A stretch of DNA of 64,000 bases from Marinomonas colpomeniae (GCF_014803385.1 NZ_JACYFC010000002.1:793727-857726), one strand, 5' to 3'. Shown: positions 35,960-45,199, counted from the stretch's first letter. Notes: generated from the sequence alone by a model not told the origin. Numbers and translations: made by a program.

Positions 35960-36796
35960 ATGAAATCGAACACTAAATTGAAAGTCGGAATTATTGGCTT
36001 GGGTGCTATTGGTCAACATGTAGCAAACAGCATAGAAAATGGAGAGGTTGGAAAGGCTGAATTGGTTTCTCTTTTATGTAGAAATAAAGAAAAATATTTA
36101 ACAATTAATGCAGATAAATCAGAATATTTTAAATTATTAATCACAGACAGTAGTGACGTATTTTTCGCCACAAAACCTGACATTATTATTGAAGCTGCTG
36201 GTCAAGAAACACTTTCACAATATGGTGTCGAAATACTAGAAAAAGGGATAGATCTATTAGTCTCAAGTATTGGGCTTTTTACAGATGATCGTGTGTTGAA
36301 TGCATTTATTCAGGCAGCAGAAAAATCAGGCTCTAAGCTCTTGCTTTCATCCGGTGCTTTACCTGCCGTTGATTGGATGTCGGCGGCGTCTTTGTCTAAA
36401 GTAAATGATGTTTCGATCACGCAAACGAAGCCTGTGAACTCTTGGAAGGGCACGCCAGCGGAAAACTTTGTTGATCTTGATGCTATCAAAGTGCCTACTT
36501 GTTTCTTTGAAGGCACTGCACGAGAATCCGCAAGCCTATTTCCTAAAAGTAGTAATATTAGCGCTATGTTGGCACTCGCTACAGTGGGATTAGACTCCAC
36601 TAAAGTGAAATTAATTGCAGACCCTATGGAGTCTGTAATGTACACAGATATTGCGTTTGATAGTGAAGTAGGAAAACTACAAACTCGTTGGCAAGGTGTA
36701 CCTTCTGAGGTCACACCAAGTACCAGTGCTGATGTGCCTCTGACCATAGTTAAAGCGCTTAAAAATCTGACTTCATCGGTTTGTTATGGGGTTTAA
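35960..36796 (+). CDS. Aspartate dehydrogenase-like oxidoreductase (DUF108 family)
   Basis: This 278-residue NAD(P)-binding protein has GLGAIG at residues 13-18. The family middle segment LLSSGALPAVDWM (usually SGAI/LxGLD) and the late VKLIADP are recognisable. In characterised L-aspartate dehydrogenases a catalytic His lies in an N-x-H-x-I block after that. Here the matching stretch reads SVMYTDIAF, with no His. The protein may therefore act on another substrate or be altered in mechanism. It follows the TRAP genes by 79 bp and is probably their catabolic partner. Confidence 0.75.
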   Translation: MKSNTKLKVGIIGLGAIGQHVANSIENGEVGKAELVSLLCRNKEKYLTINADKSEYFKLLITDSSDVFFATKPDIIIEAAGQETLSQYGVEILEKGIDLLVSSIGLFTDDRVLNAFIQAAEKSGSKLLLSSGALPAVDWMSAASLSKVNDVSITQTKPVNSWKGTPAENFVDLDAIKVPTCFFEGTARESASLFPKSSNISAMLALATVGLDSTKVKLIADPMESVMYTDIAFDSEVGKLQTRWQGVPSEVTPSTSADVPLTIVKALKNLTSSVCYGV

Positions 36797-36869
36797 AGTG
36801 GAGTCTTTATGTCACCTATAAGATCACTTTATGGATGGCATAAATCTAGATTGCTAGAGCCCCACCTTC

Positions 36870-38582
36870 TTAAGAATTTTTAACAAGATCATTAAATGCC
36901 TGATATTGTGTTAAATACACTTTTCCACTGAGATGTTGTAAAAATCCACTGCATTCCAAATGATCCATTACTGGGCCTTTTACCTCGGAAAACGATAGTT
37001 TGATATGCAGTGTTTTGAGTTGATTATTGAGCGCTTCAAGCATTTCTAATGCACTGAAATCAATTTCGTTGACGGCACTGCATTGGATAACAACATCGGC
37101 TATATCTGGACGATGATTAATGCTGTCGAGAATACTGTCTTCAAGGAAGGCGGCATTCACAAAAAACAAGCTTTCATCAGGGCGTAAACAAAGTAGATTG
37201 GGTGATGTCTTCACCTCATAGCGTTTTACGTTACGGAAATGCTCTGTTCCTTCAATCAAGCCTATTTCTGCTACATGAGGCCGAGAGGTGCGAGATAAGT
37301 GCAATAGGATAGATAAGCCCACACCAGATGCGACCCCTACTTCTACCCCCATTAATAGTGTTATCACAATAGTCGCTAAAACCGCATAAAAATCACTGCG
37401 AGAAAAAGCCCATGTTTTTTTCAAAATAGAGAAATCGATTAACGTTGTTACAGCGACAATAATAGTTGCAGCTAAGGTTGCTTTAGGTAAGAAGTACAAA
37501 ATAGGTGTTAAAACGAGTGAGGCGATCATGATGCCGATGGCCGTCATAATCCCGGCAAGTTGCGTTACTGCGCCCGCATCAAAGTTCACTACGGAACGAG
37601 AAAAACCACCCGTAACAGGGAAGCCGCCAGAGATGCCGGACGCTATATTTGCTGTGCCTAAACCGATTAACTCTTGGTTTGGTTTAACTTTTTCTTGGCG
37701 TTTTGCCCCTAATGTTTTCCCTACAGAAATTGACTCAACATAACCTATGATGGAAATCATTAAGGCAGGTAAAGCCAAGCTTTTTATTAGTTCAAACGAA
37801 GGCAAAGATAAGCTCAAATGGGGTAGTCCAGCTGGAATAGTTCCTGTAATAGCAACACCTTGAGCTTGCAAGTCATAAACGTAAACTAACGCTAAACTGG
37901 ATAATACACCCAGAATAGGCGCTGTTTTTGCCAAAGATGCGGCGTAAGTTTCAGGTACTTTAAGCATAATGAAAAACGACTTGGCATAGCGGCGTGCCAA
38001 TAATAGGAACGTGACAACAGATAACCCTACAACAAATGTCATTGGATTAAATTGGCTAATATTTTCTAGCATGCTGAGAGATTGTGTTACGACATTGTCG
38101 CCATGAGCTTGAATGCCAAAAATGTGCTTTAGCTGACTTAAAGCGATGATGATGCCAGAAGCAGAAATAAAGCCAGAGATCACCGAATGAGACAGTAAAT
38201 TGGTGATCATTCCTAGCTTCATTACTCCCATGGTGACCAACATAGCGCCAGATAATAATGCGAGTGTAATCGCTCCCGTTAAATAACTTGCACTGCCTTG
38301 TTCTGCAATGACCGCCAATGACGTGGCTGTCATTAATGACGCCACGGCAACAGGGCCAACTGATAATGATGAACTGGTACCAAATATGGCGTAAAGCACT
38401 AATGGCAGAATGCTAGAATACAAACCAACTTCTGGTGGTACCCCAGCCAGCATTGCGTAAGCCAATGACTGAGGAATCAGTAGCATGGTGACTATGAACG
38501 CCGCTGTGGCATCTTGACCAAATTGCACTCGGTTATAGCTTTTTAACCAAGATAGAGCAGGAAAAAAACGTTCAACAATCAT
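36870..38582 (-). CDS. SulP-family anion transporter with STAS domain
   Basis: This 570-residue inner-membrane protein has an N-terminal sulfate-transporter domain (VTMLLIPQSLAYAMLAGVPPEVGLYSS, then LSVGPVAVASLM) and about eleven or more helices. The C-terminal STAS domain, about residues 450-560, includes VVIQCSAVNEIDFSALEMLE. The start at 38582 is 10 bp after the SQR stop; a longer reading would overlap SQR. As last gene of a sulfide-oxidation operon it probably moves sulfite, sulfate or thiosulfate, the end products. The direction is not known. Confidence 0.88.
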   Translation of the reverse strand: MIVERFFPALSWLKSYNRVQFGQDATAAFIVTMLLIPQSLAYAMLAGVPPEVGLYSSILPLVLYAIFGTSSSLSVGPVAVASLMTATSLAVIAEQGSASYLTGAITLALLSGAMLVTMGVMKLGMITNLLSHSVISGFISASGIIIALSQLKHIFGIQAHGDNVVTQSLSMLENISQFNPMTFVVGLSVVTFLLLARRYAKSFFIMLKVPETYAASLAKTAPILGVLSSLALVYVYDLQAQGVAITGTIPAGLPHLSLSLPSFELIKSLALPALMISIIGYVESISVGKTLGAKRQEKVKPNQELIGLGTANIASGISGGFPVTGGFSRSVVNFDAGAVTQLAGIMTAIGIMIASLVLTPILYFLPKATLAATIIVAVTTLIDFSILKKTWAFSRSDFYAVLATIVITLLMGVEVGVASGVGLSILLHLSRTSRPHVAEIGLIEGTEHFRNVKRYEVKTSPNLLCLRPDESLFFVNAAFLEDSILDSINHRPDIADVVIQCSAVNEIDFSALEMLEALNNQLKTLHIKLSFSEVKGPVMDHLECSGFLQHLSGKVYLTQYQAFNDLVKNS

Positions 38583-38592
38583 TTTGATATTC

Positions 38593-40182
38593 TCACTCTT
38601 TTCGCATGATTGGTTTAACAAACCACTCATGCCCTTTCAACATGCCGTGCCAGTAAAAAGGAGGTAAAATGTCTTTTTTCAAGATCCAAGCTAAGGTGGT
38701 TGCTTTAGAGCCATCGTTAAGCCACTTTGGAAACGTTGGCATCACGACTCCTCCGTAAGCGAATTCTGCCAAGACAATTTTTCCGACTTCAACCGTCAGT
38801 GGGCAAGAGCCATAACCATCATAAATCGCTCTGATTTTATGATTATCTAAGACATCAGAAATATTCTGTGCAACCACTGGAGCCTGTTTACGAACGGCTG
38901 CCATAGTCTTTGCATTTGGTGTATTGGATACATCACCCAGCGACCAGATATTGTCAAAAGAGGTATGTTGTAAGGTTTCTTTATCCACATCAACCCAACC
39001 CGCATCATCTACTAAAGGACTGTTGCGAATAAAATCTGGTGCGGTTTGTGGTGGGCAAACGTGCAACATATCAAATTTTGTTTCAATTATGATTGGTTGG
39101 TCGTTTTCATCTTTCGAAGCAAAATAAGCTCGTTTATTTGGACCGTCCACTTTAACTAGATTGTGGCTGAAATTGGTATCAATTTGATATTTTTCGATAT
39201 AGCTTTCAAGAGCTGGCACATATTCAGATACACCAAATATCACACCACCTGCATTGTAAAATGAGACATCAATATTTTTAAGCGAGTCTTGTTTAAACCA
39301 ATGGTCACAAGATAAATACATCGCTTTTTGAGGTGCGCCAGCACATTTAATCGGCATTGGAGGTTGTGTGAAAATCGCTTTTCCGCTTTTAAGGTTCTTT
39401 GAAAGCTCCCATGTATAAGGTGCTAGATCATAACGGTAGTTAGAAGTGACACCATTACGGCCTAATGTTTCTGATAATCCTTCGATGGCTTCCCAATCGA
39501 GTTTTATTCCTGCAGCAACGACTAAAAAGCGATAAGTGATTTCTTGGTCATTCTCAAGAATGACTTTATTGTCATTTGGTACAAAAGTTTTGACCGCTTT
39601 TTTTAGCCACGTCGTTTTATTTGGAATCACGTCCCCCATATTGCGACGAGTTTCCCCAGCTTTAAATACGCCACCACCAACTAGTGTCCAGCCAGGTTGA
39701 TAAAAGTGGCTTTCAGCAGGATCGATCAAGCAGATTTGTAAGTTTGGTTTGCGCTTCAATAAACTGGCGGCTGTAGAAATACCTGCTGTACCCGCACCGA
39801 CAATAACGACATCATATTCTGGCTTCTTTGTTTCTATTTTTGGTGTTTCTGCCTGTTCTGGATAAGCCGCTTGCCAAATTAAGCTTGAGCGATTACCAGT
39901 TCGGCAGTACGCATGAGTGTTATGGGCTCCAACGAGAGTTTGCTTGAACAACTCAGCATCCGCTGCTTGCATTTTCCCACCTGCAAAAGGAATGTGAACG
40001 GCACCGATGTTTAACTCTTTTGCGCGAGAGGCAATATCTGCAAATGCCAGTTGACCATCTTCTTCGTTGTCTGGACGATTACATATAATCAGCGTCACAC
40101 CAGACTTTGCTAAAGTATTTACATCAACTAAGGTGATCTGCTCAGACACTGAATATTTATCTGTAATTTGTTTGCGTATCAT
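38593..40182 (-). CDS. sqr: DUF442 (rhodanese-like)-sulfide:quinone oxidoreductase fusion
   Basis: This 529-residue two-domain protein starts with a DUF442 domain, residues 1-105. Its active loop is CRTGNR at 93-98, a six-residue rhodanese-style loop with Cys93 as the likely sulfur carrier. A type II SQR flavoprotein follows: GAGTAG at 129-134 binds FAD, and the redox cysteines lie in MPIKCAGAPQKAM and LHVCPPQTAP. SQR oxidises sulfide and passes electrons to quinone. The fused domain could accept the sulfane sulfur and pass it to glutathione. The gene lies between the dioxygenase and SulP genes in one operon. Confidence 0.9.
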   Translation of the reverse strand: MIRKQITDKYSVSEQITLVDVNTLAKSGVTLIICNRPDNEEDGQLAFADIASRAKELNIGAVHIPFAGGKMQAADAELFKQTLVGAHNTHAYCRTGNRSSLIWQAAYPEQAETPKIETKKPEYDVVIVGAGTAGISTAASLLKRKPNLQICLIDPAESHFYQPGWTLVGGGVFKAGETRRNMGDVIPNKTTWLKKAVKTFVPNDNKVILENDQEITYRFLVVAAGIKLDWEAIEGLSETLGRNGVTSNYRYDLAPYTWELSKNLKSGKAIFTQPPMPIKCAGAPQKAMYLSCDHWFKQDSLKNIDVSFYNAGGVIFGVSEYVPALESYIEKYQIDTNFSHNLVKVDGPNKRAYFASKDENDQPIIIETKFDMLHVCPPQTAPDFIRNSPLVDDAGWVDVDKETLQHTSFDNIWSLGDVSNTPNAKTMAAVRKQAPVVAQNISDVLDNHKIRAIYDGYGSCPLTVEVGKIVLAEFAYGGVVMPTFPKWLNDGSKATTLAWILKKDILPPFYWHGMLKGHEWFVKPIMRKE

Positions 40183-40242
40183 GGCTATTCTCTCATTATT
40201 TTTTTTAGTTTTTTATAATGGGTAGGCTTTTACCTGCATGAT

Positions 40243-41121
40243 TTACTTAAAAGCATTTAGTGGAATCTTGAAGTAAGACAAGCCATTATCCTCAGGTTCT
40301 GGCATGTGTCCTGCTCTCATGTTGACCTGAAGAGAAGGTAAAATAAGGCGAGGCATAGCCAATGTTTTGTCTCTTGCTTCACGTAAATCAACAAACACAG
40401 ATTTACTAATATCACTTTTAACATGAATGTTTTGTTCGCGTTGTGCTTTTACTGTTGTTTCATATTCTAATTCACGGCCATTTGGGCAATAGTCATGGCA
40501 CATGAAAATACGATTATCTTCAGGTAAGGCTAAGATTTTTTGAATGGAATCAAACAAAATTCCAGCATCCCCTCCTGGGAAATCAGCGCGAGCTGTCCCT
40601 GCATCTGGCATGAATAAGGTATCGCCAACGAACACGGCGTCTCCTAATGTGTGAGTGAAGCAGGCAGGTGTGTGTCCTGGAGTGTGTATTGCTACACAAT
40701 CCATTGAACCTACTTTATATTGTTCACCATCACTGAATAAGTGATCGAACTGGGAGCCATCACGTTTAAAATCAGCGCTTTCATTAAAGACGGTGCTAAA
40801 GGTGTCTTGTACTGCTGTAATCTGTTTTCCAATACCAATTTGACCGCCTAGTTTTGCTTGTAAATAGGGCGCAGCGGAAAGGTGATCCGCATGAACGTGA
40901 GTTTCAATTAGCCATTCGACATTTAGCTTTTGGGTCGTCACATAATCTATTATTTCATCGGCACCCTTATAAGAAGTGCCACCTGATGCATAGTCGAAAT
41001 CTAAAACGCTGTCTATGATGGCGCAACTAAATGAATCTGGATCCTTAACCACGTAAGAGAATGTATTAGAGTCTTTATCAAAAAAAGCAGCGACATTAGG
41101 TTTTGTTATCTTGTTAGTCAT
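40243..41121 (-). CDS. pdo: Persulfide dioxygenase (metallo-beta-lactamase fold)
   Basis: This is a 292-residue ETHE1/Blh-type iron dioxygenase that oxidises glutathione persulfide to sulfite. Metal ligands are in THVHADH at residues 74-80, in HTPGHTPACFTH and in VGDTLFMPDAGTARADFPGG. FMCHDYCPNGRE near residue 205 is the family's C-terminal mark. It is the first gene of the pdo-sqr-sulP operon. The -24/-12 promoter and FisR-type activator upstream fit sulfide induction. Confidence 0.92.
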   Translation of the reverse strand: MTNKITKPNVAAFFDKDSNTFSYVVKDPDSFSCAIIDSVLDFDYASGGTSYKGADEIIDYVTTQKLNVEWLIETHVHADHLSAAPYLQAKLGGQIGIGKQITAVQDTFSTVFNESADFKRDGSQFDHLFSDGEQYKVGSMDCVAIHTPGHTPACFTHTLGDAVFVGDTLFMPDAGTARADFPGGDAGILFDSIQKILALPEDNRIFMCHDYCPNGRELEYETTVKAQREQNIHVKSDISKSVFVDLREARDKTLAMPRLILPSLQVNMRAGHMPEPEDNGLSYFKIPLNAFK

Positions 41122-41184
41122 TATTTGAAACCCCTTTTTAAGTTGTTAATTAGTAACCGTAAATCGGTTTATTAACTTAGATAG

Positions 41185-41201
41185 AGCAGAAAATATGCCA
41201 A
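41185..41201 (-). promoter_or_regulatory. Sigma-54 promoter of pdo-sqr-sulP
   Basis: Read on the minus strand the site is TTGGCATATTTTCTGCT: GG at -24 and GC at -12 with exactly 10 bases between, close to TGGCAC-N5-TTGCA. It lies about 65 bp before pdo, and the divergent gene encodes a sigma-54 activator. Confidence 0.75.
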
Positions 41202-41299
41202 GATAAAAAAATAATTCTAAGCTATTGAATTTATTGATTTATATATTTCTAATCGATCGTTTTCTCTAGATTAGTTTTGACTAATGTTAGGTGTTTTGT

Positions 41300-41329
41300 C
41301 ATATTTGACTTAATTTTTTGACAAATATG
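41300..41329. promoter_or_regulatory. Candidate FisR upstream activating site
   Basis: CATATTTGAC (41300-41309) and GACAAATATG (41320-41329) form an inverted repeat matching at 9 of 10 positions with a 10-bp spacer. It is about 100-145 bp upstream of the sigma-54 promoter, a normal enhancer distance. It also lies just before fisR, so autoregulation is possible. Confidence 0.5.
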
Positions 41330-41337
41330 GCATTTCT

Positions 41338-42693
41338 ATGGATGTGATTGTATCTGATGGACCTTCTTATGAGGTTTTAGCAAGTATGCTTGAGGGTTAC
41401 GACTGTCCGGCGATTCTGGTGTCTATTGATTATCAGATACTTGCAATTAATCAACGCTATCGTGAGGCCTTTGGTGAAGTTTCATTGCAAAAAAAACCAC
41501 GTTGCTTTGAAGTTTCTCATGGTTATACCGTTCCTTGTGATGAAGCTGGTGAGGACTGTCCCTTGTCTGCTGTCCTTCATACAGGACATAAAGAACGCGT
41601 TTTACATATACATCAAACCCCAAGAGGCAAAGAGCATGTTGATGTAGAAATGTTGCCTATCCATGACAATCAAGGCAACTTGTTATTCTTCGTTGAGTTA
41701 TTACGTGCAGTATCCGCAGCTAGTGCTGAGGATGTGAGTAATAAGCTTGTTGGCTATGGAAAAGCGTTTAATCAAATGCTGGAGAAAATAACCCGAGTCT
41801 GCAGTCGTAATGCATCGGTACTATTGTTGGGAGAATCAGGCAGTGGTAAAGAGTTGGTGGCAAACGCAGTGCATCAGGGCAGTACTAGGGCTAAAAATGC
41901 GTTGGTGACATTAGAATGTGCGGGACTGACGGACTCTTTGTTTGAGAGTGAGTTATTTGGCCATACAAAAGGCTCTTTTACTGGCGCGAATAACAATCGT
42001 ACCGGCTTGGTTGAGTTAGCCAATGGCGGAACTTTGTTTTTGGATGAGATTGGTGATGTGCCGCTTTCTATGCAGGTGAAACTATTGCGTCTTATTGAAA
42101 CAGGATCTTTTCGACCTATAGGCTCTTCAACTATTAAGCACAGCAACTTTCGTTTAGTTTGTGCAACACATAAAAACCTTTCTCAAATGGTAAAAGAAGG
42201 TACTTTTCGTCAAGATCTCTATTATAGAATTAACGTTTTTCCTATTTATGTTCCTTCATTAAGGGAGCGAAAAGATGATCTGTCTTTATTAATCAATACC
42301 TTGCTCAAACGCATAAGCGAACGCAAAGAATATCACCTGACTGATTCCGCATTACAGGTATTAAGGCGATACAATTTCCCTGGCAATATTAGGGAGTTAA
42401 GTAATATCCTAAATCGAGCTGTTATTCTGACAGACACTAACCTTATTGAACGTAGCACTATTCAAGAGTGTTTGTATATTGATAATGAACTAAGTCAACA
42501 AGGTGATTTTTCCGCACCACAACAATCAGGCTTGAAAGGCATCCATAACATCGACAAGGAATGGGTTGATTTGAAAACAGCAGAAAGTCGTTATTTATCA
42601 GATTTAATGACCTTCCATAATAGTGATAAAGAAGCTGTCGCCAAAATAGCAGGAATAAGCCTCCGTTCCTTATATCGTAAGTTAGAAAGCTAA
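41338..42693 (+). CDS. fisR: Sulfide-responsive sigma-54 activator FisR
   Basis: This 451-residue bacterial enhancer-binding protein has a PAS-like sensor domain at residues 1-120 with Cys56, Cys67 and Cys74. The spacing 11 and 7 is that of the three cysteines of characterised FisR (C53, C64, C71), which react with persulfide. The AAA+ domain has Walker A GESGSGKE at 165-172. Its sigma-54 contact loop is GSFTGA at 212-217, where GAFTGA is usual. The C-terminal Fis-type helix-turn-helix ends in GISLRSLYRKLES. It is divergent from the operon it should control. Confidence 0.93.
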   Translation: MDVIVSDGPSYEVLASMLEGYDCPAILVSIDYQILAINQRYREAFGEVSLQKKPRCFEVSHGYTVPCDEAGEDCPLSAVLHTGHKERVLHIHQTPRGKEHVDVEMLPIHDNQGNLLFFVELLRAVSAASAEDVSNKLVGYGKAFNQMLEKITRVCSRNASVLLLGESGSGKELVANAVHQGSTRAKNALVTLECAGLTDSLFESELFGHTKGSFTGANNNRTGLVELANGGTLFLDEIGDVPLSMQVKLLRLIETGSFRPIGSSTIKHSNFRLVCATHKNLSQMVKEGTFRQDLYYRINVFPIYVPSLRERKDDLSLLINTLLKRISERKEYHLTDSALQVLRRYNFPGNIRELSNILNRAVILTDTNLIERSTIQECLYIDNELSQQGDFSAPQQSGLKGIHNIDKEWVDLKTAESRYLSDLMTFHNSDKEAVAKIAGISLRSLYRKLES

Positions 42694-42745
42694 TTAAAGT
42701 TGTTAACTGAGCACATAGCGCATAACCTATTATTTATAATATTGA

Positions 42746-43513
42746 TCAAGTTATCAATGAATTAGCTAATTCCACAAAACCCAAACCGCCGTTCTTAGAG
42801 GTGATATAAGTCGGTTTATACATCAAAGTCGGGAGGAATTTTTCGACATTGGCGACACCAACAGATAGCGGAATGGTTTGAAACATGGCTTCGTCATTGG
42901 TTGAATCGCCGATGAATATGGTGTCCTCAACCTGAATGTTTTGACCTTTGAGCCAAGCCATCGCTCCGGTGGCTTTATTGTGTTCGCCAATCCAAGTGTT
43001 GATATGAATAGAGCTCAATTTGGCGTTTACGCCTTTTTCTTTTAACCATTCGGTTGCGGCTTTAGCATGTGAAAAATCCACTTTGACCGCTTGTCCGATA
43101 TCTAATGCCACATCGGTCATGCGAAAGTTTTGGTCTTGGGTAAAGCTGATATCTGGGTAAAGAGTATTTAGTTCCTTGGTCAGTGTTTTTAACGTTTCAA
43201 GGTCTTCTTGTACTTGGTGAGGTGCTTTTAAGTAAGTGAGCAACGTATGACCGCGGTCTCCTTGTTCCATAAAGAAAGCGCCATTTTCTCCTATTATGTA
43301 TTTGATCGGTAAGGTTTTTAGCAGGCAATCACACCATCCTGCGCTGGCACCAGTAACAGGTACAACAAGAATGTTGGCTTGCTTTAAATTATGTAAGGCC
43401 TGAATCGTCTCTAAAGGAATTTCTCCATTTAACGTCAGTGTGTCATCGACATCGGTAAAGACGACTTTGATTGTGTTGGTAAGGTTTGCTGGTAACTGTG
43501 TAGGGTTATTCAT
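42746..43513 (-). CDS. HAD-superfamily (type IIB) sugar phosphatase-like hydrolase
   Basis: This 255-residue HAD hydrolase has the DxDxT motif in FTDVDDTLTLNG at residues 20-26. VPVTGASAGWC is motif II, and FIGDSTNDEAMF is the late Asp-Asp motif. A cap of about 100 residues sits between them, as in Cof/sucrose-phosphatase/mannosyl-3-phosphoglycerate phosphatase types. It is the last gene of a DeoR-controlled importer operon, 7 bp after the phosphodiesterase-fold gene. It probably dephosphorylates what that operon imports or cleaves; the substrate is not identified. Confidence 0.82.
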   Translation of the reverse strand: MNNPTQLPANLTNTIKVVFTDVDDTLTLNGEIPLETIQALHNLKQANILVVPVTGASAGWCDCLLKTLPIKYIIGENGAFFMEQGDRGHTLLTYLKAPHQVQEDLETLKTLTKELNTLYPDISFTQDQNFRMTDVALDIGQAVKVDFSHAKAATEWLKEKGVNAKLSSIHINTWIGEHNKATGAMAWLKGQNIQVEDTIFIGDSTNDEAMFQTIPLSVGVANVEKFLPTLMYKPTYITSKNGGLGFVELANSLIT

Positions 43514-43520
43514 CAGTATT

Positions 43521-44366
43521 TTAATCTTCTAGAGTGAGGCAAATAGGTTGGTGATCAGAAGCCATTGTTGAGGTGTTTACTTCCATGTTTTTGATCTTGT
43601 CGTCTAATCCTGAAGAACAAAGAAAGTAGTCACGCACATGAGCGCCTTCTGGCCATAAGCTTGTATCGAAAATGCCACAAGTTGGTTGTCGAACTAAATG
43701 ATTTGCATCTTTTATTGCGACATTAGCGCAGTCTAACCAAGCCATATCATTCGTCATTGTTAGGTACTTGGGACTGTTTAAAGCGATGTTAAGGTCTCCA
43801 CATAATAAGACGTGTTGGCCCTTTTGAGCAGAATGATAGGCGTCGTTATCGGATGAACTTAAAGTCGTTGTTGATAATTTATGGCTGAGTACTTGGTCAC
43901 GTAGTTGAGTTAAATAGTCAATTTGTTGTGTCGATTCTAGTTCTGAGTGATAGGCAAGGTGTGTATTCAATAAGGTGATACTTGTGCTCTTATAACGGAT
44001 CACAGTTTCCGCTACGCTTCTCGGTATTTGTATGGCGGGAGAAACACATGGATTGGGTAGCTGATGAATGCGCTTATCTAAAAGAGTTCCTTGTTTTACT
44101 AAGGTTAAGTTACCAAACTCTTGATTTTTACCATTGGCGAGAGGACGACTAAACCCCGCTGCCCAAGTACTGTGATAACCCGAAAAACCTTCTTCAATCA
44201 GACTTTTTTGATCGTCATTATTATACGGCACCATATACCGAGCAACTTCTTGTAAACAAATCACATCTAAGTCACCAAAGTCTTGAATGTCTTTGATGAT
44301 TCGGCCGTTATCAAACACATTGTCACAGCCTTTGGTCGATTGAATATTCCAGCTTAATAGACGCAT
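43521..44366 (-). CDS. Endonuclease/exonuclease/phosphatase-family hydrolase
   Basis: This 281-residue protein is of the DNase I-like metal-dependent hydrolase fold. Motifs in order are LLSWNIQ, DVICLQEV, LLNTHLAYH, LLCGDLNIAL and MASDHQPI. The start at 44366 overlaps the upstream permease stop by one base (TAATG), so translation is coupled. The much longer ORF reading is inside the permease gene. Its place in a sugar-phosphate-type importer operon makes a small phosphodiester or glycerophosphodiester substrate more likely than DNA. The protein has no signal peptide, so cleavage would be cytoplasmic. Confidence 0.82.
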   Translation of the reverse strand: MRLLSWNIQSTKGCDNVFDNGRIIKDIQDFGDLDVICLQEVARYMVPYNNDDQKSLIEEGFSGYHSTWAAGFSRPLANGKNQEFGNLTLVKQGTLLDKRIHQLPNPCVSPAIQIPRSVAETVIRYKSTSITLLNTHLAYHSELESTQQIDYLTQLRDQVLSHKLSTTTLSSSDNDAYHSAQKGQHVLLCGDLNIALNSPKYLTMTNDMAWLDCANVAIKDANHLVRQPTCGIFDTSLWPEGAHVRDYFLCSSGLDDKIKNMEVNTSTMASDHQPICLTLED

Positions 44367-45175
44367 TATTTGATTCCTGCATGCATAAATGACTGAATGA
44401 ACTGACGTTGGAAAATAATAAAAATCAGTAAGAGTGGCGCAATAGAAATCAGTGTGCCGGCACAAATAATAGCCCAATCAACACCTGATTCAGGCGCACC
44501 GAAAATAGACAAACCGACAGTGAGCGGACGACTGTTTTCCGTATTGGTGACGATTAATGGCCATAAGAAATTATTCCAATGTGTACTGATAGAAACTAAT
44601 GCATAAGCCACGTAAGTCGGTTTCGCCAGCGGCACATAGACTTTCCAAATGATTTGTAAAAGGCTACATCCTTCTAGTTTTGCGGCGTTTTCTAGGTCCA
44701 TTGGCACGGATTTAAAACTTTGGCGCAATAAAAAAATACCAAAGGCGCTGGCAATATAGGGAATCGCCACGGCCAAATACGTATCAATGGCATGGAGCTG
44801 AGCTAGCGTTTGATAGTTCTCTACAATGAGTATTTCTGGTGTCACCATCAGCTGCATAATGATCAAGCTGAAGACAAATGCGCGACCGCGAAACTTAATA
44901 CGAGCTAAGGCATAAGCCGCCAAGGTACAGACGATTAACTGACCTGCCAATGTCAAAATACTGATGGCAAAGGTGTTAAACATGTAGCGCATAAAAGGTG
45001 CTTGAGACCAGGCTTTTTCAAAATTGCTTAACTCCAAGGGAGCAAACAAGACAAAATTTGTGGTGTATTCCGCACTATGGAAAGCGGCCCAAAAAGCGTA
45101 AAGCAAAGGAAAAATCCAAAGTAATGCCAATACCCAAGCGATACTAGAAGATAAAAGTGTCAGTGTTTTATTCAT
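44366..45175 (-). CDS. UgpE/MalG-type ABC transporter permease
   Basis: This 269-residue permease has six predicted helices. The EAA loop reads EGCSLLQIIWKVYVPLAKP near residue 185. GAG seven bases before 45175 supports the ATG over a TTG two codons earlier. The end overlaps the hydrolase start by one base. It pairs with the upstream UgpA-type permease. Confidence 0.88.
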   Translation of the reverse strand: MNKTLTLLSSSIAWVLALLWIFPLLYAFWAAFHSAEYTTNFVLFAPLELSNFEKAWSQAPFMRYMFNTFAISILTLAGQLIVCTLAAYALARIKFRGRAFVFSLIIMQLMVTPEILIVENYQTLAQLHAIDTYLAVAIPYIASAFGIFLLRQSFKSVPMDLENAAKLEGCSLLQIIWKVYVPLAKPTYVAYALVSISTHWNNFLWPLIVTNTENSRPLTVGLSIFGAPESGVDWAIICAGTLISIAPLLLIFIIFQRQFIQSFMHAGIK

Positions 45176-45199
45176 TATCAATCTCTATAGTCTGGCAAT

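Noticed and set aside
41155-41169. AACCG-TAAAT-CGGTT inverted repeat before pdo as the FisR site
   Set aside because: It lies downstream of the predicted transcription start, where an enhancer is unlikely; a leader element is possible but unsupported.
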